From Chlamydia trachomatis (GTDB lineage Bacteria; Chlamydiota; Chlamydiia; Chlamydiales; 2-12-FULL-49-11): 8,764 nt of DNA. The first letter of the stretch is position 1. Each line of letters starts with the position of its first letter. Location: contig CAMBTZ010000054.1 of NCBI GenBank assembly GCA_945870925.1, forward strand, positions 1 to 8,764, written 5' to 3'. Below are positions 1 through 5,656 of this stretch, one piece after another. The notes below the pieces were generated by a model. It had not been told where the DNA came from, made no database searches, and saw only the letters and a program-made list of their open reading frames with translations. A program made the position numbers and the translations under genes.

Positions 1-200
1 ACCATTAGAATCAGGAACAAGAAAACAAGGAATTCCGTTTGGGTCATTTCCATGAGCTACAAAATAAATCAAGCTCGGATTAATTGTAGAACTGTTGACA
101 ATCACCACAGGACAATAATTCTGAATCGGAACCGGATCAGAACTAACACTAAAAAGAGAACATAAATAAAGAGAGGAAAAAACGTAAAAACAGACTTCAC
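1..200 (-). pseudogene. 5' end of a chromosomal exported-protein gene, apparently frameshifted; runs off the left edge
   Basis: A minus-strand reading frame enters from the left edge and encodes residues such as PVPIQNYCPVVIVNSS followed by LIYFVAHGNDPNGIPCFL. This frame has no ATG, GTG or TTG start before its upstream stop at 211-213. A GTG at 198-200 with a GAGG ribosome-binding site at 209-212 begins MKSVFTFF, a plausible signal peptide, but it lies in another frame. Adding one T to the six-T run (177-182) would join the two into MKSVFTFFSSLYLCSLFSVSS followed by the mature protein. The gene is therefore either damaged by a homopolymer deletion, subject to slippage, or affected by a sequence error. 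The VYF/DPNG-type segment loosely recalls N-terminal domains of secreted glucanase-like proteins, but I would not assign a function. By the att logic this lies outside the element. Confidence 0.45.
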
Positions 201-252
201 TTAAAAATCCTCAATAGTAAAGATATCGAATCCTCATAAAAAGAATTTTAAG

Positions 253-258
253 TGTCAA
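253..258 (-). promoter_or_regulatory. Possible -35 box for the left-edge gene
   Basis: A perfect TTGACA reads on the minus strand here, about 50 bases before the GTG at 200. The best -10 candidate downstream is TATGAG with a short 15-base spacer, so the promoter as a whole is weak. It lies directly after the tRNA fragment, in chromosomal DNA. Confidence 0.25.
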
Positions 259-266
259 CATAAAAA

Positions 267-321
267 TACTCAGAGCGGGACTTGAACCCGCACGAGGTTG
301 CCCTCACAAGATTTTAAGTCC
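267..321 (-). other. 3' portion of tRNA-Leu(UAA): attachment site marking the left end of the element
   Basis: Read on the minus strand, this stretch contains an anticodon loop CTTAAAA (318-312, anticodon TAA) and the 3' anticodon strand TCTTG (311-307). It continues with a long class II variable arm with a GAGG/CCTC stem (about 306-292), a perfect T arm with GCGGG/CCCGC and loop TTCAAGT (291-275), then acceptor strand TCTGAGT and discriminator A (274-267). The long variable arm and anticodon identify leucine. CCA is not encoded. The partner strand CAAGA is absent: upstream bases match only at the two positions next to the loop, and no D arm or 5' acceptor strand can be found. Tyrosine integrases commonly recombine in tRNA anticodon loops, leaving the original 3' half on the flank, so this is best read as an att site. 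The intact gene should lie to the right, outside this window. Confidence 0.8.
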
Positions 322-405
322 CTTTATTTCGAATTAATGAGATTAAATCAAATCATGCCAAACCAAACTGGACTAAGCTTCCAACAGATTCGAATCCTAC
401 ATTTT

Positions 406-466
406 TAGTCTGGATTAAGACGCTTTCAGTCACTTTCATCCAGTCTAGTGCGTAAAATTTGCGTAA
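406..466. repeat. Short repeats beside the attachment site: imperfect inverted repeat and two TGCGTAA copies
   Basis: TAGTCTGGAT (406-415) and ATCCAGTCTA (438-447) form an inverted repeat matching at 9 of 10 positions around a 22-base spacer. Immediately after it, TGCGTAA occurs at 449-455 and again at 460-466, exactly 11 bases apart, about one helical turn. A third copy lies at 2262-2268 upstream of the integrase gene. Clustering between the att site and the first gene is what one expects of integrase arm-type or excisionase binding sites. That role is inference. The rest of 322-485 holds no credible gene. Confidence 0.4.
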
Positions 467-485
467 TAACTGTCGTACTACTTTC

Positions 486-932
486 TTATTTATAGAAAGC
501 TCTCGCTTTCTTTCTTGCATCCTTTGATAGCTTATCAAATTCAGGATAATTCTCTTTAAATAATTTATACGTTGAATAATCATCTATCACTCTTTCTATA
601 AGATCATCTTCTTTTTCCTTTTGGCGAGCTGCCCTACCTCTACCAACAGTCCACATAATAACCAATGGCAATCCCATAAGCACTACAACACCAATACCAA
701 GTATCATGAGTCCTTCTCTACTTTGTTCTTCAATACTTTTATTAGTTCTTTCTTCACGAGTAAGCGTCGGAACGTACTCCCCTGTTCGAGTATCCAAAAT
801 ATGAACAATCGCCCCCATAGATTGATAGGGCACAACAACAGGCATATACCGCCCATTTTCCATATGATCCATGGTTATTTTAAAGAAAGCTACTAAAGCT
901 ATTAAGACGCAAATTACTGATGATTTTTTCAT
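486..932 (-). CDS. Hypothetical two-pass membrane protein
   Basis: The product is 148 residues and belongs to no family I recognise. It has a hydrophobic N-terminal segment (about residues 5-17, after MKKSS), which may be a membrane anchor or uncleaved signal. A hydrophilic stretch of roughly 55 residues follows. A strong membrane helix (about 75-96) is followed by an arginine- and lysine-rich tail, predicting a cytoplasmic C terminus with acidic and basic helices. The ATG at 932 has an AGGA ribosome-binding site a few bases upstream. It is the last gene of a minus-strand trio, 44 bases after the preceding gene. It is also the protein-coding gene closest to the attachment site, which supports its status as element cargo. 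The C-terminal codons contain a perfect 7-bp inverted repeat (494-511). Confidence 0.7.
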   Translation of the reverse strand: MKKSSVICVLIALVAFFKITMDHMENGRYMPVVVPYQSMGAIVHILDTRTGEYVPTLTREERTNKSIEEQSREGLMILGIGVVVLMGLPLVIMWTVGRGRAARQKEKEDDLIERVIDDYSTYKLFKENYPEFDKLSKDARKKARAFYK

Positions 933-976
933 TCTATTCCTATAAATTTAACTTTGCTGATTTTTTATTATTAATA

Positions 977-1279
977 CTAAGGATTCGATTCTTCTTTTAT
1001 TGGAACCACTAACCATCCTCCTCTTCCATTTGGAGTGATTGAAATCTTTTTAAAAAAGCAAAGATCACAAATATCCCCTTCTTCTTTAGATGATATGATC
1101 CATCCCTTTCCTTGAGCTGGCTGCACATTGATTACAGGAAAGTTTTGCACATAGTCAGTTTTATCGCGAAAAAAATGCCTCTCAATCATATCCATCACAT
1201 CAAACATCCCAAATATTGTTACCCCAATCACGGCGGCCTTAAAAGTAGTATTTACTATCGTTCTTAAGAATTTTTTCAT
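977..1279 (-). CDS. Hypothetical small membrane-anchored protein
   Basis: The product is 100 residues, of unknown family. A basic N terminus (MKKFLR) precedes a hydrophobic segment at about residues 13-29, consistent with one membrane anchor or a signal peptide. The remainder is soluble and includes a CDLC motif (C71 and C74) followed by FFKKISITPNG and GGWLVVPI. The cysteine pair could be a metal-binding or disulfide site, but two cysteines are not enough to claim this. Its ATG overlaps the upstream gene's stop codon by one base (TAATG), a classic arrangement for translational coupling. It is the middle gene of the three-gene membrane operon. Confidence 0.7.
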   Translation of the reverse strand: MKKFLRTIVNTTFKAAVIGVTIFGMFDVMDMIERHFFRDKTDYVQNFPVINVQPAQGKGWIISSKEEGDICDLCFFKKISITPNGRGGWLVVPIKEESNP

Positions 1280-1668
1280 TAGAGTTGTCCCTTATCTTTT
1301 AATTTTCTAGCTCTTAAAAGAAAAGTTGCTATTACTGCTCTTAATAGACATGCACCAATCACTAAAGCCACAATCACGCTGGTTCCGGATAAGTTATTAG
1401 ACCCCATTGATAAAAGTTTAGAAAAAGCTGTCATTTTTCCAACAATCCATAAAACTGAAAGTAGCACAGCACAAGTACAACTCTTTCTGTAATACATGCC
1501 TGCTATCAAAACAAGAGCTATAACAACTTCTATCAAATCATACGAATTGACCAAAGACCAACCTAAGATTATCCCTAAGATAGTAAGAAATGAAGATCCT
1601 ACCATGACTATAGAAGCCATCTTTATTGACTCAACTGGTGAAGTTTTTTTAAAAATATCTTCTAGCAT
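1279..1668 (-). CDS. Hypothetical four-helix membrane protein, first gene of the membrane operon
   Basis: The product is 129 residues with about four hydrophobic helices (roughly 17-39, 44-60, 65-80 and 96-118). Positively charged residues follow the second (RKS) and fourth (RARKLKDK) helices, so it is almost certainly an integral inner-membrane protein. It has no domain I can name. The ATG at 1668 is preceded by a strong AAGGAG ribosome-binding site with good spacing, so this is the operon's entry point. The gene is divergent from the XRE regulator at 1826, which makes control of the operon by that regulator plausible. A possible minus-strand promoter (TTGGTG, 17 bases, TTATTA) lies in the intergenic region, but it is weak. 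Confidence 0.7.
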   Translation of the reverse strand: MLEDIFKKTSPVESIKMASIVMVGSSFLTILGIILGWSLVNSYDLIEVVIALVLIAGMYYRKSCTCAVLLSVLWIVGKMTAFSKLLSMGSNNLSGTSVIVALVIGACLLRAVIATFLLRARKLKDKGQL

Positions 1669-1781
1669 AAACTCCTTAAAACAATAATTATGTAAATAAT
1701 AAAGTTAATTATGCTTTAGCACCAACATATTACGCTAGATATAATCATCATTTTAATGGCGTTATACAGGAAAATGCTATG

Positions 1782-1796
1782 TATACTCTGTAGAGT
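1782..1796 (+). promoter_or_regulatory. Probable -10 box and overlapping operator for the XRE gene
   Basis: TATACT (1782-1787) is a good -10 hexamer about 40 bases before the regulator's ATG. The perfect inverted repeat ACTCT-GT-AGAGT (1785-1796) overlaps it. Small XRE regulators usually bind such short dyads at their own promoter, so autoregulation is a reasonable inference. No convincing -35 box is seen at 17 bases, which fits an activator-dependent or weak promoter. The remainder of the 157-base divergent intergenic region is AT-rich without other clear signals. Confidence 0.4.
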
Positions 1797-1825
1797 TATC
1801 CTCTGCATCTTTCTATGCTTAACTT

Positions 1826-2110
1826 ATGAGCAAAGAAAGAATTTTAAACCCTTCTGAACGTGCTGCCTTAAAAAAGGCTCTTGGCGAAATTGTTAGAAAC
1901 AGGCGACTTGAAGCAGGCCTATCTCAAGAAAATCTTGGCTTTGAAAGCGGCTTGCATCGAACTTACATTGGCTCGATCGAAAGGGGGGAGACAAATCTTT
2001 CTTTGGAAAATATGGCGGTTCTTGCTATTGCTCTTCGCTGTGAAATTACTGATCTTATCCCAAACCTAAAGTCAGTCCGAAAGAATCAAAAAGCTCGATA
2101 TTCTTCATAA
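1826..2110 (+). CDS. XRE-family helix-turn-helix transcriptional regulator
   Basis: A 94-residue DNA-binding protein of the Cro/C1 (HTH_3) type. The five-helix domain covers about residues 20-78. The helix-turn-helix itself is GLSQENLGFESGLHRTYIGSIERG (positions 31-54, in blocks GLSQENLGFE and SGLHRTYIGSIERG), with the family's characteristic SQ-L and IERG signatures. No catalytic or dimer-extension domain is attached. This size and pattern are typical of element repressors and of restriction-system controller proteins; no restriction enzyme gene is visible here. The ATG at 1826 is the only possible start in the frame (stop at 1820-1822), yet it lacks a visible ribosome-binding site. It sits between the membrane operon and the integrase gene, so it may control either or itself. 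Confidence 0.85.
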   Translation: MSKERILNPSERAALKKALGEIVRNRRLEAGLSQENLGFESGLHRTYIGSIERGETNLSLENMAVLAIALRCEITDLIPNLKSVRKNQKARYSS

Positions 2111-2140
2111 CTCCCTATTATTTTTAATCTTGATTCTTAC

Positions 2141-2218
2141 GTGACAACAGTGACAATTGTGACGTCCAATATTAACAGCCTTATTCATGTCACATTTACT
2201 AAACTTCAATTTGTGACA
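2141..2218 (+). repeat. Repeat cluster 1: phased GTGACA motifs (iteron- or operator-like)
   Basis: Three 9-base units begin at 2141, 2150 and 2159 (GTGACAACA, GTGACAATT, GTGACGTCC), exactly contiguous. A further inverted copy (TGTCAC, 2188-2193) and a direct copy (GTGACA, 2213-2218) follow. The same motif with the same 9-base period recurs inverted at 8043-8066. The 296 bases between the XRE and integrase genes hold this cluster, one TGCGTAA copy (2262-2268) and a hairpin near 2326-2370, but no gene. Confidence 0.75.
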
Positions 2219-2323
2219 AAATCAATTTTGCTATCAAATCTTTTCTAAAATGCGCATCTACTGCGTAATTCAAATACATAAAAACACATTATTCACTTAC
2301 AACCAGTTGCATATAAACATGAA

Positions 2324-2370
2324 AGCAAAGGATTACATGTCCTTTGTTGTAGTTTATTCCCCCCTTTGCT
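2324..2370 (+). promoter_or_regulatory. Hairpin with two mutually exclusive pairings upstream of the integrase gene
   Basis: CAAAGGA (2326-2332) pairs perfectly with TCCTTTG (2340-2346) across a 7-base loop. The overlapping AGCAAAGG (2324-2331) also pairs perfectly with CCTTTGCT (2363-2370). The two stems cannot form together. The element ends about 36 bases before the integrase ATG, so it lies in the likely leader. No run of U follows the first stem, so it is not a standard terminator. A regulatory role is inferred from position only. Confidence 0.3.
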
Positions 2371-2406
2371 AATCTCGTCCACTTTATCAAAATAAGGTTA
2401 TATTCC

Positions 2407-3489
2407 ATGGGATCCATAAGAGAAGTGAGAAAGAAAGACGGCACGGTGTCCTTTCATGCAGAGGTAAGATTACGTGGTCATGAACACCAAAGAGGATCAT
2501 TTCGAACAAGAACGCTCGCAAAGAAGTGGATACAAGACACCGAATCGGGCATTCGCGATGGGAGGCACTTTAAAACTGCTGAGGCGAAGAAACACACCGT
2601 GGGAGATCTAATAGATCGCTTTATTGAACAATGGCTTCCAAGAAACCGTAATGGCCTTGTTCAAAAAATTGCACATGCATCTTGGTGGAAAGGAAGGTTA
2701 GGGCACCTTCTCCTATCAGATTTGTCCCCAGCATTAATCGCGGAAGCACGTGATTCCCTTCATGGTCAGCTTACACCTCAAGGCAAGCCCCGCACTGGAA
2801 GCACTGTGAATCGATATCTAGCTGCCTTTGGCAAAGCCCTCACCATAGCAGTAAAAGAATGGGGCTGGCTTGAAGACTCCCCCATGCGCAAAGTAACTAA
2901 ATTGCAAGAAGGCAAAGCTCGCGATCGCCTCTTAACCCTTGAAGAAAAAGATAGATTACTAGTTGCATGCAGAGCTTCCTCAAATCCCTATCTCTATCCA
3001 ATGGTCATCATATCACTGCTTACAGGAATGCGTTACGGAGAAATTGCTGGCCTCGCCTATGAGGACATCGACTTTATTAACAAACACATCTCTCTCTATG
3101 AAACCAAAAATGGTGATAGAAGAGTTCTCCCCCTAACAGATCCCGTAGAAAAAATATTGGCTAATTTTAGCAACACGCGCCAAAACAAAACCGGTAGAAT
3201 CTTCACCCCTAGAAAGTTAACGAGAAAAACTGAGGAGGTAAGCATCCGAACTGCATTTGCAAAAGCTCTAGATCATGCATCCATCAAAGGCTTTACATTT
3301 CACATGCTCCGCCATGCAGCTGCCTCCTACCTCGCAATGTCTGGTGCAACACAGGGTGAGCTCATGACCATTCTCGGTCACAAAACTCCTGCAATGACAA
3401 AGAGATACGCGCACTTTTCCCAAAAACATGTCTCTGATGTTATGGGACGCATGCATGCAAATTTAATGAAAGAGAGTGAACATGTTTAA
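2407..3489 (+). CDS. int: Tyrosine-type site-specific integrase
   Basis: This 360-residue phage/island integrase would insert and excise the element by strand exchange at the tRNA-Leu att site. The N-terminal arm-binding-like domain (about 1-60, with RGSFRTRTLAKKWI) is followed by a SAM-like core-binding domain (about 63-165) and the catalytic domain (about 172-350). The catalytic residues are visible: R209 in TGMRYGEIAGL, K234 in the following beta-hairpin (TKNGDRR), H299 and R302 in FTFHMLRHAAA, H325 in LGHKT and nucleophile Y334 in TKRYAHFS. The set is complete, so the enzyme should be active. The ATG at 2407 has an AAGG about nine bases upstream. The gene lies about 2.1 kb from the att site rather than beside it, with the membrane operon and regulator in between. 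Its stop overlaps the next gene. Confidence 0.95.
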   Translation: MGSIREVRKKDGTVSFHAEVRLRGHEHQRGSFRTRTLAKKWIQDTESGIRDGRHFKTAEAKKHTVGDLIDRFIEQWLPRNRNGLVQKIAHASWWKGRLGHLLLSDLSPALIAEARDSLHGQLTPQGKPRTGSTVNRYLAAFGKALTIAVKEWGWLEDSPMRKVTKLQEGKARDRLLTLEEKDRLLVACRASSNPYLYPMVIISLLTGMRYGEIAGLAYEDIDFINKHISLYETKNGDRRVLPLTDPVEKILANFSNTRQNKTGRIFTPRKLTRKTEEVSIRTAFAKALDHASIKGFTFHMLRHAAASYLAMSGATQGELMTILGHKTPAMTKRYAHFSQKHVSDVMGRMHANLMKESEHV

Positions 3490-4663
3490 AGAATCATCCC
3501 TTAACCTACCCAGAGCACTTCTTCTTGTAACAGAGCAAGTATTTGACTGCATCACCAACAGAGGGTTCAATAAAAGCGTTGCGGAGTGCTTTATGCAAAC
3601 ATTACGAAAGGACCTCCTCACTCAAAGTTTAATAACTAAATGGGAATCAGAGATTCAAGATATAGAAAATTTAATTCCAAAGACCTATTCAGAGCTTGCT
3701 TTTGCTCTTAGCGAAATTAAAATAGTTTTTGATGCTCTCGAAAAACACGGAGTAGTGATTGACACAACCCTGCACTTCCCCACCCTACCTTCCCTCTACG
3801 ACAAGTTACAAAGAGAGTTTAACAAAGAGTACAATCCATCTGCCTACAAAAGGCTGGTCAATGAAATTTGCTCAGATGGAAGCCTAAACACGTGCATACA
3901 GCCACCTTATTCAAGAATGTACGACAAACTAGAGCACCTTCACTACATGTATGTAACCAAGCCCTTGCTTGAAAGACCAACGGATAAATCATCTTTCACA
4001 GAATTCGCCCCCACTGCTCTTGCTCTAATTGAGCATGACAACAGAATGAACTTGCTAGCAAAAGCTGATGCAGACCCAAAATATCTTTGGTTTCAACTAA
4101 TGATGCTCGAGCGATCATGGAAGATTGCTAGCAAAGAGATCTCTATCTCTTGGCTAAGAATCCTTCCGAATGAAGAAACTATGTGGATCGATGCCGACAA
4201 GGCTTTTAGATTAGCATTCCGCAATTGGCTTGGAATAGAATTATATTCATCTGATTACAAAGACGTTTCATCTAGTATGTTTAAAAGAAGCGAGATTGAA
4301 CACATTATCAAACGCCTACTAAGAGAAATAGAATTAAAGACAATGCATCTTAATCCAGACTCCTCCCAAAGCAAAAAAAACCCAAGAACAATAGCTCTTG
4401 AAGAAGATAAACAGGCACTGACTCCTCATATCAAAAAAACCTGGAAGCAACAAATCTTAAGCGGTATTGATCCAGAAAAACTTAGTCAAGAAAAAATTGC
4501 CGAACATGCCCTTGCAAACCTACCCAAAAACATCTCTTTGCATGAAAAAAAGAACCCTCTTCCTCGAGCAATACAAGTAGCTCAGGACACCGATCCTCGA
4601 GACTATCCATCTAAAGGTGGTAAATATTTGGGACTAAAACCTCACTGGGACAAAGATAAATAG
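3482..4663 (+). CDS. Hypothetical protein translationally coupled to the integrase
   Basis: The product is 393 residues of a family I do not recognise. I place the start at ATG 3482 rather than at the in-frame GTG 3476, because a GAGAG sits five bases before the ATG. It overlaps the integrase stop codon by eight bases, so the two proteins are probably translated from one message at linked levels. The protein looks soluble, with no signal peptide or membrane helix. Roughly residues 1-295 are predicted helical with scattered aromatics (for example KYLWFQLMMLERSW). The last 95 or so residues are lysine-rich and probably less ordered (KKNPRT, HEKKNP, GLKPHWDKDK). No Walker, zinc-finger, helix-turn-helix or nuclease motif is evident. 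Coupling suggests an integration, excision or regulatory accessory role, but an unrelated cargo or defence function is equally possible. Confidence 0.75.
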   Translation: MFKESSLNLPRALLLVTEQVFDCITNRGFNKSVAECFMQTLRKDLLTQSLITKWESEIQDIENLIPKTYSELAFALSEIKIVFDALEKHGVVIDTTLHFPTLPSLYDKLQREFNKEYNPSAYKRLVNEICSDGSLNTCIQPPYSRMYDKLEHLHYMYVTKPLLERPTDKSSFTEFAPTALALIEHDNRMNLLAKADADPKYLWFQLMMLERSWKIASKEISISWLRILPNEETMWIDADKAFRLAFRNWLGIELYSSDYKDVSSSMFKRSEIEHIIKRLLREIELKTMHLNPDSSQSKKNPRTIALEEDKQALTPHIKKTWKQQILSGIDPEKLSQEKIAEHALANLPKNISLHEKKNPLPRAIQVAQDTDPRDYPSKGGKYLGLKPHWDKDK

Positions 4664-4678
4664 AACTCTACTCCAGAA

Positions 4679-5023
4679 TTACCTCATACCCTTTACAGCT
4701 ATTCTTCCTCTGCGTACAAAGATACTTAATTTGGAAGGTTTTTTAATACGGATTTCTACCTGACATCCTAAAATAGACAAATATTGTAAAAGTGTATCGG
4801 TACTAAAAGCAGATAACCGTCCGGATATCAACATCGAAACCTTTGGTTGAGTTATACCGAGTTTGACAGCAACTTCATTTTGAGGTAAATCACTAACTTT
4901 GATAAGCCCACTTACCTTATCTAAAAGCTTAGCTCTTGTTAATAATTCTTGCGGTTCTTTGCAACGAAGCTCTTTAAAAAGATTATCATCAGCAACTTCA
5001 TATTGCATTCTCTTTTTACTCAT
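4679..5023 (-). CDS. higA: HigA-type antitoxin, XRE-family DNA-binding protein
   Basis: This 114-residue protein is the expected antitoxin of the adjacent HigB-like toxin. It should bind and neutralise the toxin and repress the shared promoter. The helix-turn-helix spans about residues 47-70 (LPQNEVAVKLGITQPKVS, then MLISGRL). It is followed by the characteristic segment FSTDTLLQYLSILG and beta strand QVEIRI that typify antitoxins paired with Gp49-like toxins. I chose the ATG at 5023 because GAGGG precedes it by eight bases; an upstream in-frame ATG at 5038 has no such site. The start lies inside the end of the toxin gene (ATGAGTAA overlap), giving translational coupling. Toxin first and antitoxin second is the usual HigBA order. 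It converges on the gene ending at 4663, with no clear terminator in the 15-base gap. Confidence 0.85.
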   Translation of the reverse strand: MSKKRMQYEVADDNLFKELRCKEPQELLTRAKLLDKVSGLIKVSDLPQNEVAVKLGITQPKVSMLISGRLSAFSTDTLLQYLSILGCQVEIRIKKPSKLSIFVRRGRIAVKGMR

Positions 5024-5387
5024 TTTTTTTACCCTCATTAAGCTTCCAATCTTTATAAACCTCTTCAGCCATCTTAAGACGAGAATGAATTAGATTTATT
5101 TCTTGCTTTGGAGTTGCTATCCCCTTATTGCTCTTCTTCTGAAACACATGAAGAACAATTATTACTTCCTCATGCCTAACTGTATAAACAGCTCTATAAG
5201 TGCCGGCTTTATCTCGCTGAATAAGCTCAATAACCTCACCGCCTCCAAAGCCTTTAAGAGTCTTTGCAGTGTCAGGATATTTTCCTGATTGAGCTTGAAA
5301 TAACCCATAACCGATATCTTGTCTAACATCTTCTGAGAGAGCTAACAAATCTTTTCTAGCTGATCCAATAAAAAGAACCTGTTTAAT
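5016..5387 (-). CDS. higB: HigB-type toxin (phage-derived Gp49-like, RelE superfamily), probable ATT start
   Basis: Members of this family are mRNA interferases that cut translated mRNA at the ribosome. With a start at 5387 the product is 123 residues: MKQVLFIGSARKDLLAL at the N terminus, KTLKGFGGGEVIEL around residues 43-56, YRAVYTVR at 64-71 and HVFQKKSNKGIATPKQEI at 80-97, all hallmarks of the Gp49-like (DUF891) branch. The conserved first strand IGSARKDLLAL is open in frame, but no ATG, GTG or TTG exists between the in-frame stop (5399-5397) and it. The codon ATT at 5387-5385 sits six bases after a perfect GAGGT. A TTG at 5348 would remove the first strand and lacks a ribosome-binding site. 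So the gene either uses a rare ATT start, keeping toxin levels low, or has been weakened by mutation of an original ATG. Confidence 0.85.
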   Translation of the reverse strand: MKQVLFIGSARKDLLALSEDVRQDIGYGLFQAQSGKYPDTAKTLKGFGGGEVIELIQRDKAGTYRAVYTVRHEEVIIVLHVFQKKSNKGIATPKQEINLIHSRLKMAEEVYKDWKLNEGKKNE

Positions 5388-5412
5388 AGGATTACCTCAA
5401 TCCTTAAATGAT

Positions 5413-5440
5413 AGAAATATATCACTATTGATATATTTCT
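5413..5440. promoter_or_regulatory. Perfect 12-bp inverted repeat: probable antitoxin operator over the toxin-antitoxin promoter
   Basis: AGAAATATATCA (5413-5424) and TGATATATTTCT (5429-5440) are exact reverse complements separated by four bases. The repeat sits 26 bases upstream of the toxin start. On the minus strand a -35-like TTGATG, 17 bases and a -10-like TGATAT overlap it. Toxin-antitoxin operons are normally repressed by antitoxin bound to such dyads, so this is the likely operator. As RNA it could also form a strong hairpin. Confidence 0.65.
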
Positions 5441-5483
5441 CCATCAAAATCTATTAAAATAATTATTTGTTTCTGGAAAATCA

Positions 5484-5566
5484 CCCCCTAACCAAAGCTT
5501 ACCTCCCCCCTACTCAAAAATAATTTCTCCATTGCCTGCCCCTGAATAAGCGCGACGCCCCCCCCC
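5484..5566. repeat. Three homopolymeric C tracts in the toxin-antitoxin / replication-operon intergenic region
   Basis: Runs of five (5484-5488), six (5505-5510) and nine (5558-5566) C occur in an otherwise AT-rich region. The nine-base tract lies about 50 bases upstream of the likely -10 of the replication operon. Such tracts can vary in length by slippage. Otherwise the region 5441-5656 contains no gene. Confidence 0.5.
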
Positions 5567-5594
5567 ATTCAAAATCCAATTTTTCGATAACAGC

Positions 5595-5623
5595 TTATCT
5601 CCCAATTTTAAAGGAATTAATAT
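5595..5623 (+). promoter_or_regulatory. Weak candidate promoter for the replication operon
   Basis: TTATCT (5595-5600), a 17-base spacer and TAATAT (5618-5623) precede the first gene of the operon by about 35 bases. Both hexamers deviate from consensus (3 of 6 and 4 of 6 matches), so this is tentative. The location is right for an operon starting at 5657. Confidence 0.3.
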
Positions 5624-5656
5624 TGCACTAATTCAAATAAAAATATGGAGAATCGC

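Noticed and set aside
267..360. A complete tRNA gene
   Set aside because: No D arm, 5' acceptor strand or matching 5' anticodon strand can be found upstream of the anticodon loop, so only the 3' part is supported.
386..400. T-arm-like ATTCGAATCC suggesting a second tRNA
   Set aside because: The flanking bases do not form a 5-bp T stem and no anticodon or acceptor arm is present; it is a chance palindrome.
494..511. AGAAAGC-TCTC-GCTTTCT hairpin as terminator of the membrane operon
   Set aside because: It lies inside the last codons of the gene ending at 486, and no run of U follows it on the minus strand.
353..583. 76-residue minus-strand frame beside the attachment site
   Set aside because: It overlaps the real 148-residue membrane protein gene by about 100 bases, has no good ribosome-binding site and encodes no recognisable motif.
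2141..2218. Short CRISPR array
   Set aside because: The units are 9 bases, contiguous and without spacers, unlike CRISPR repeats of 23 bases or more.
4664..4678. Bidirectional terminator between the convergent genes
   Set aside because: The 15-base gap and its surroundings contain no stem-loop or T run that I can see.
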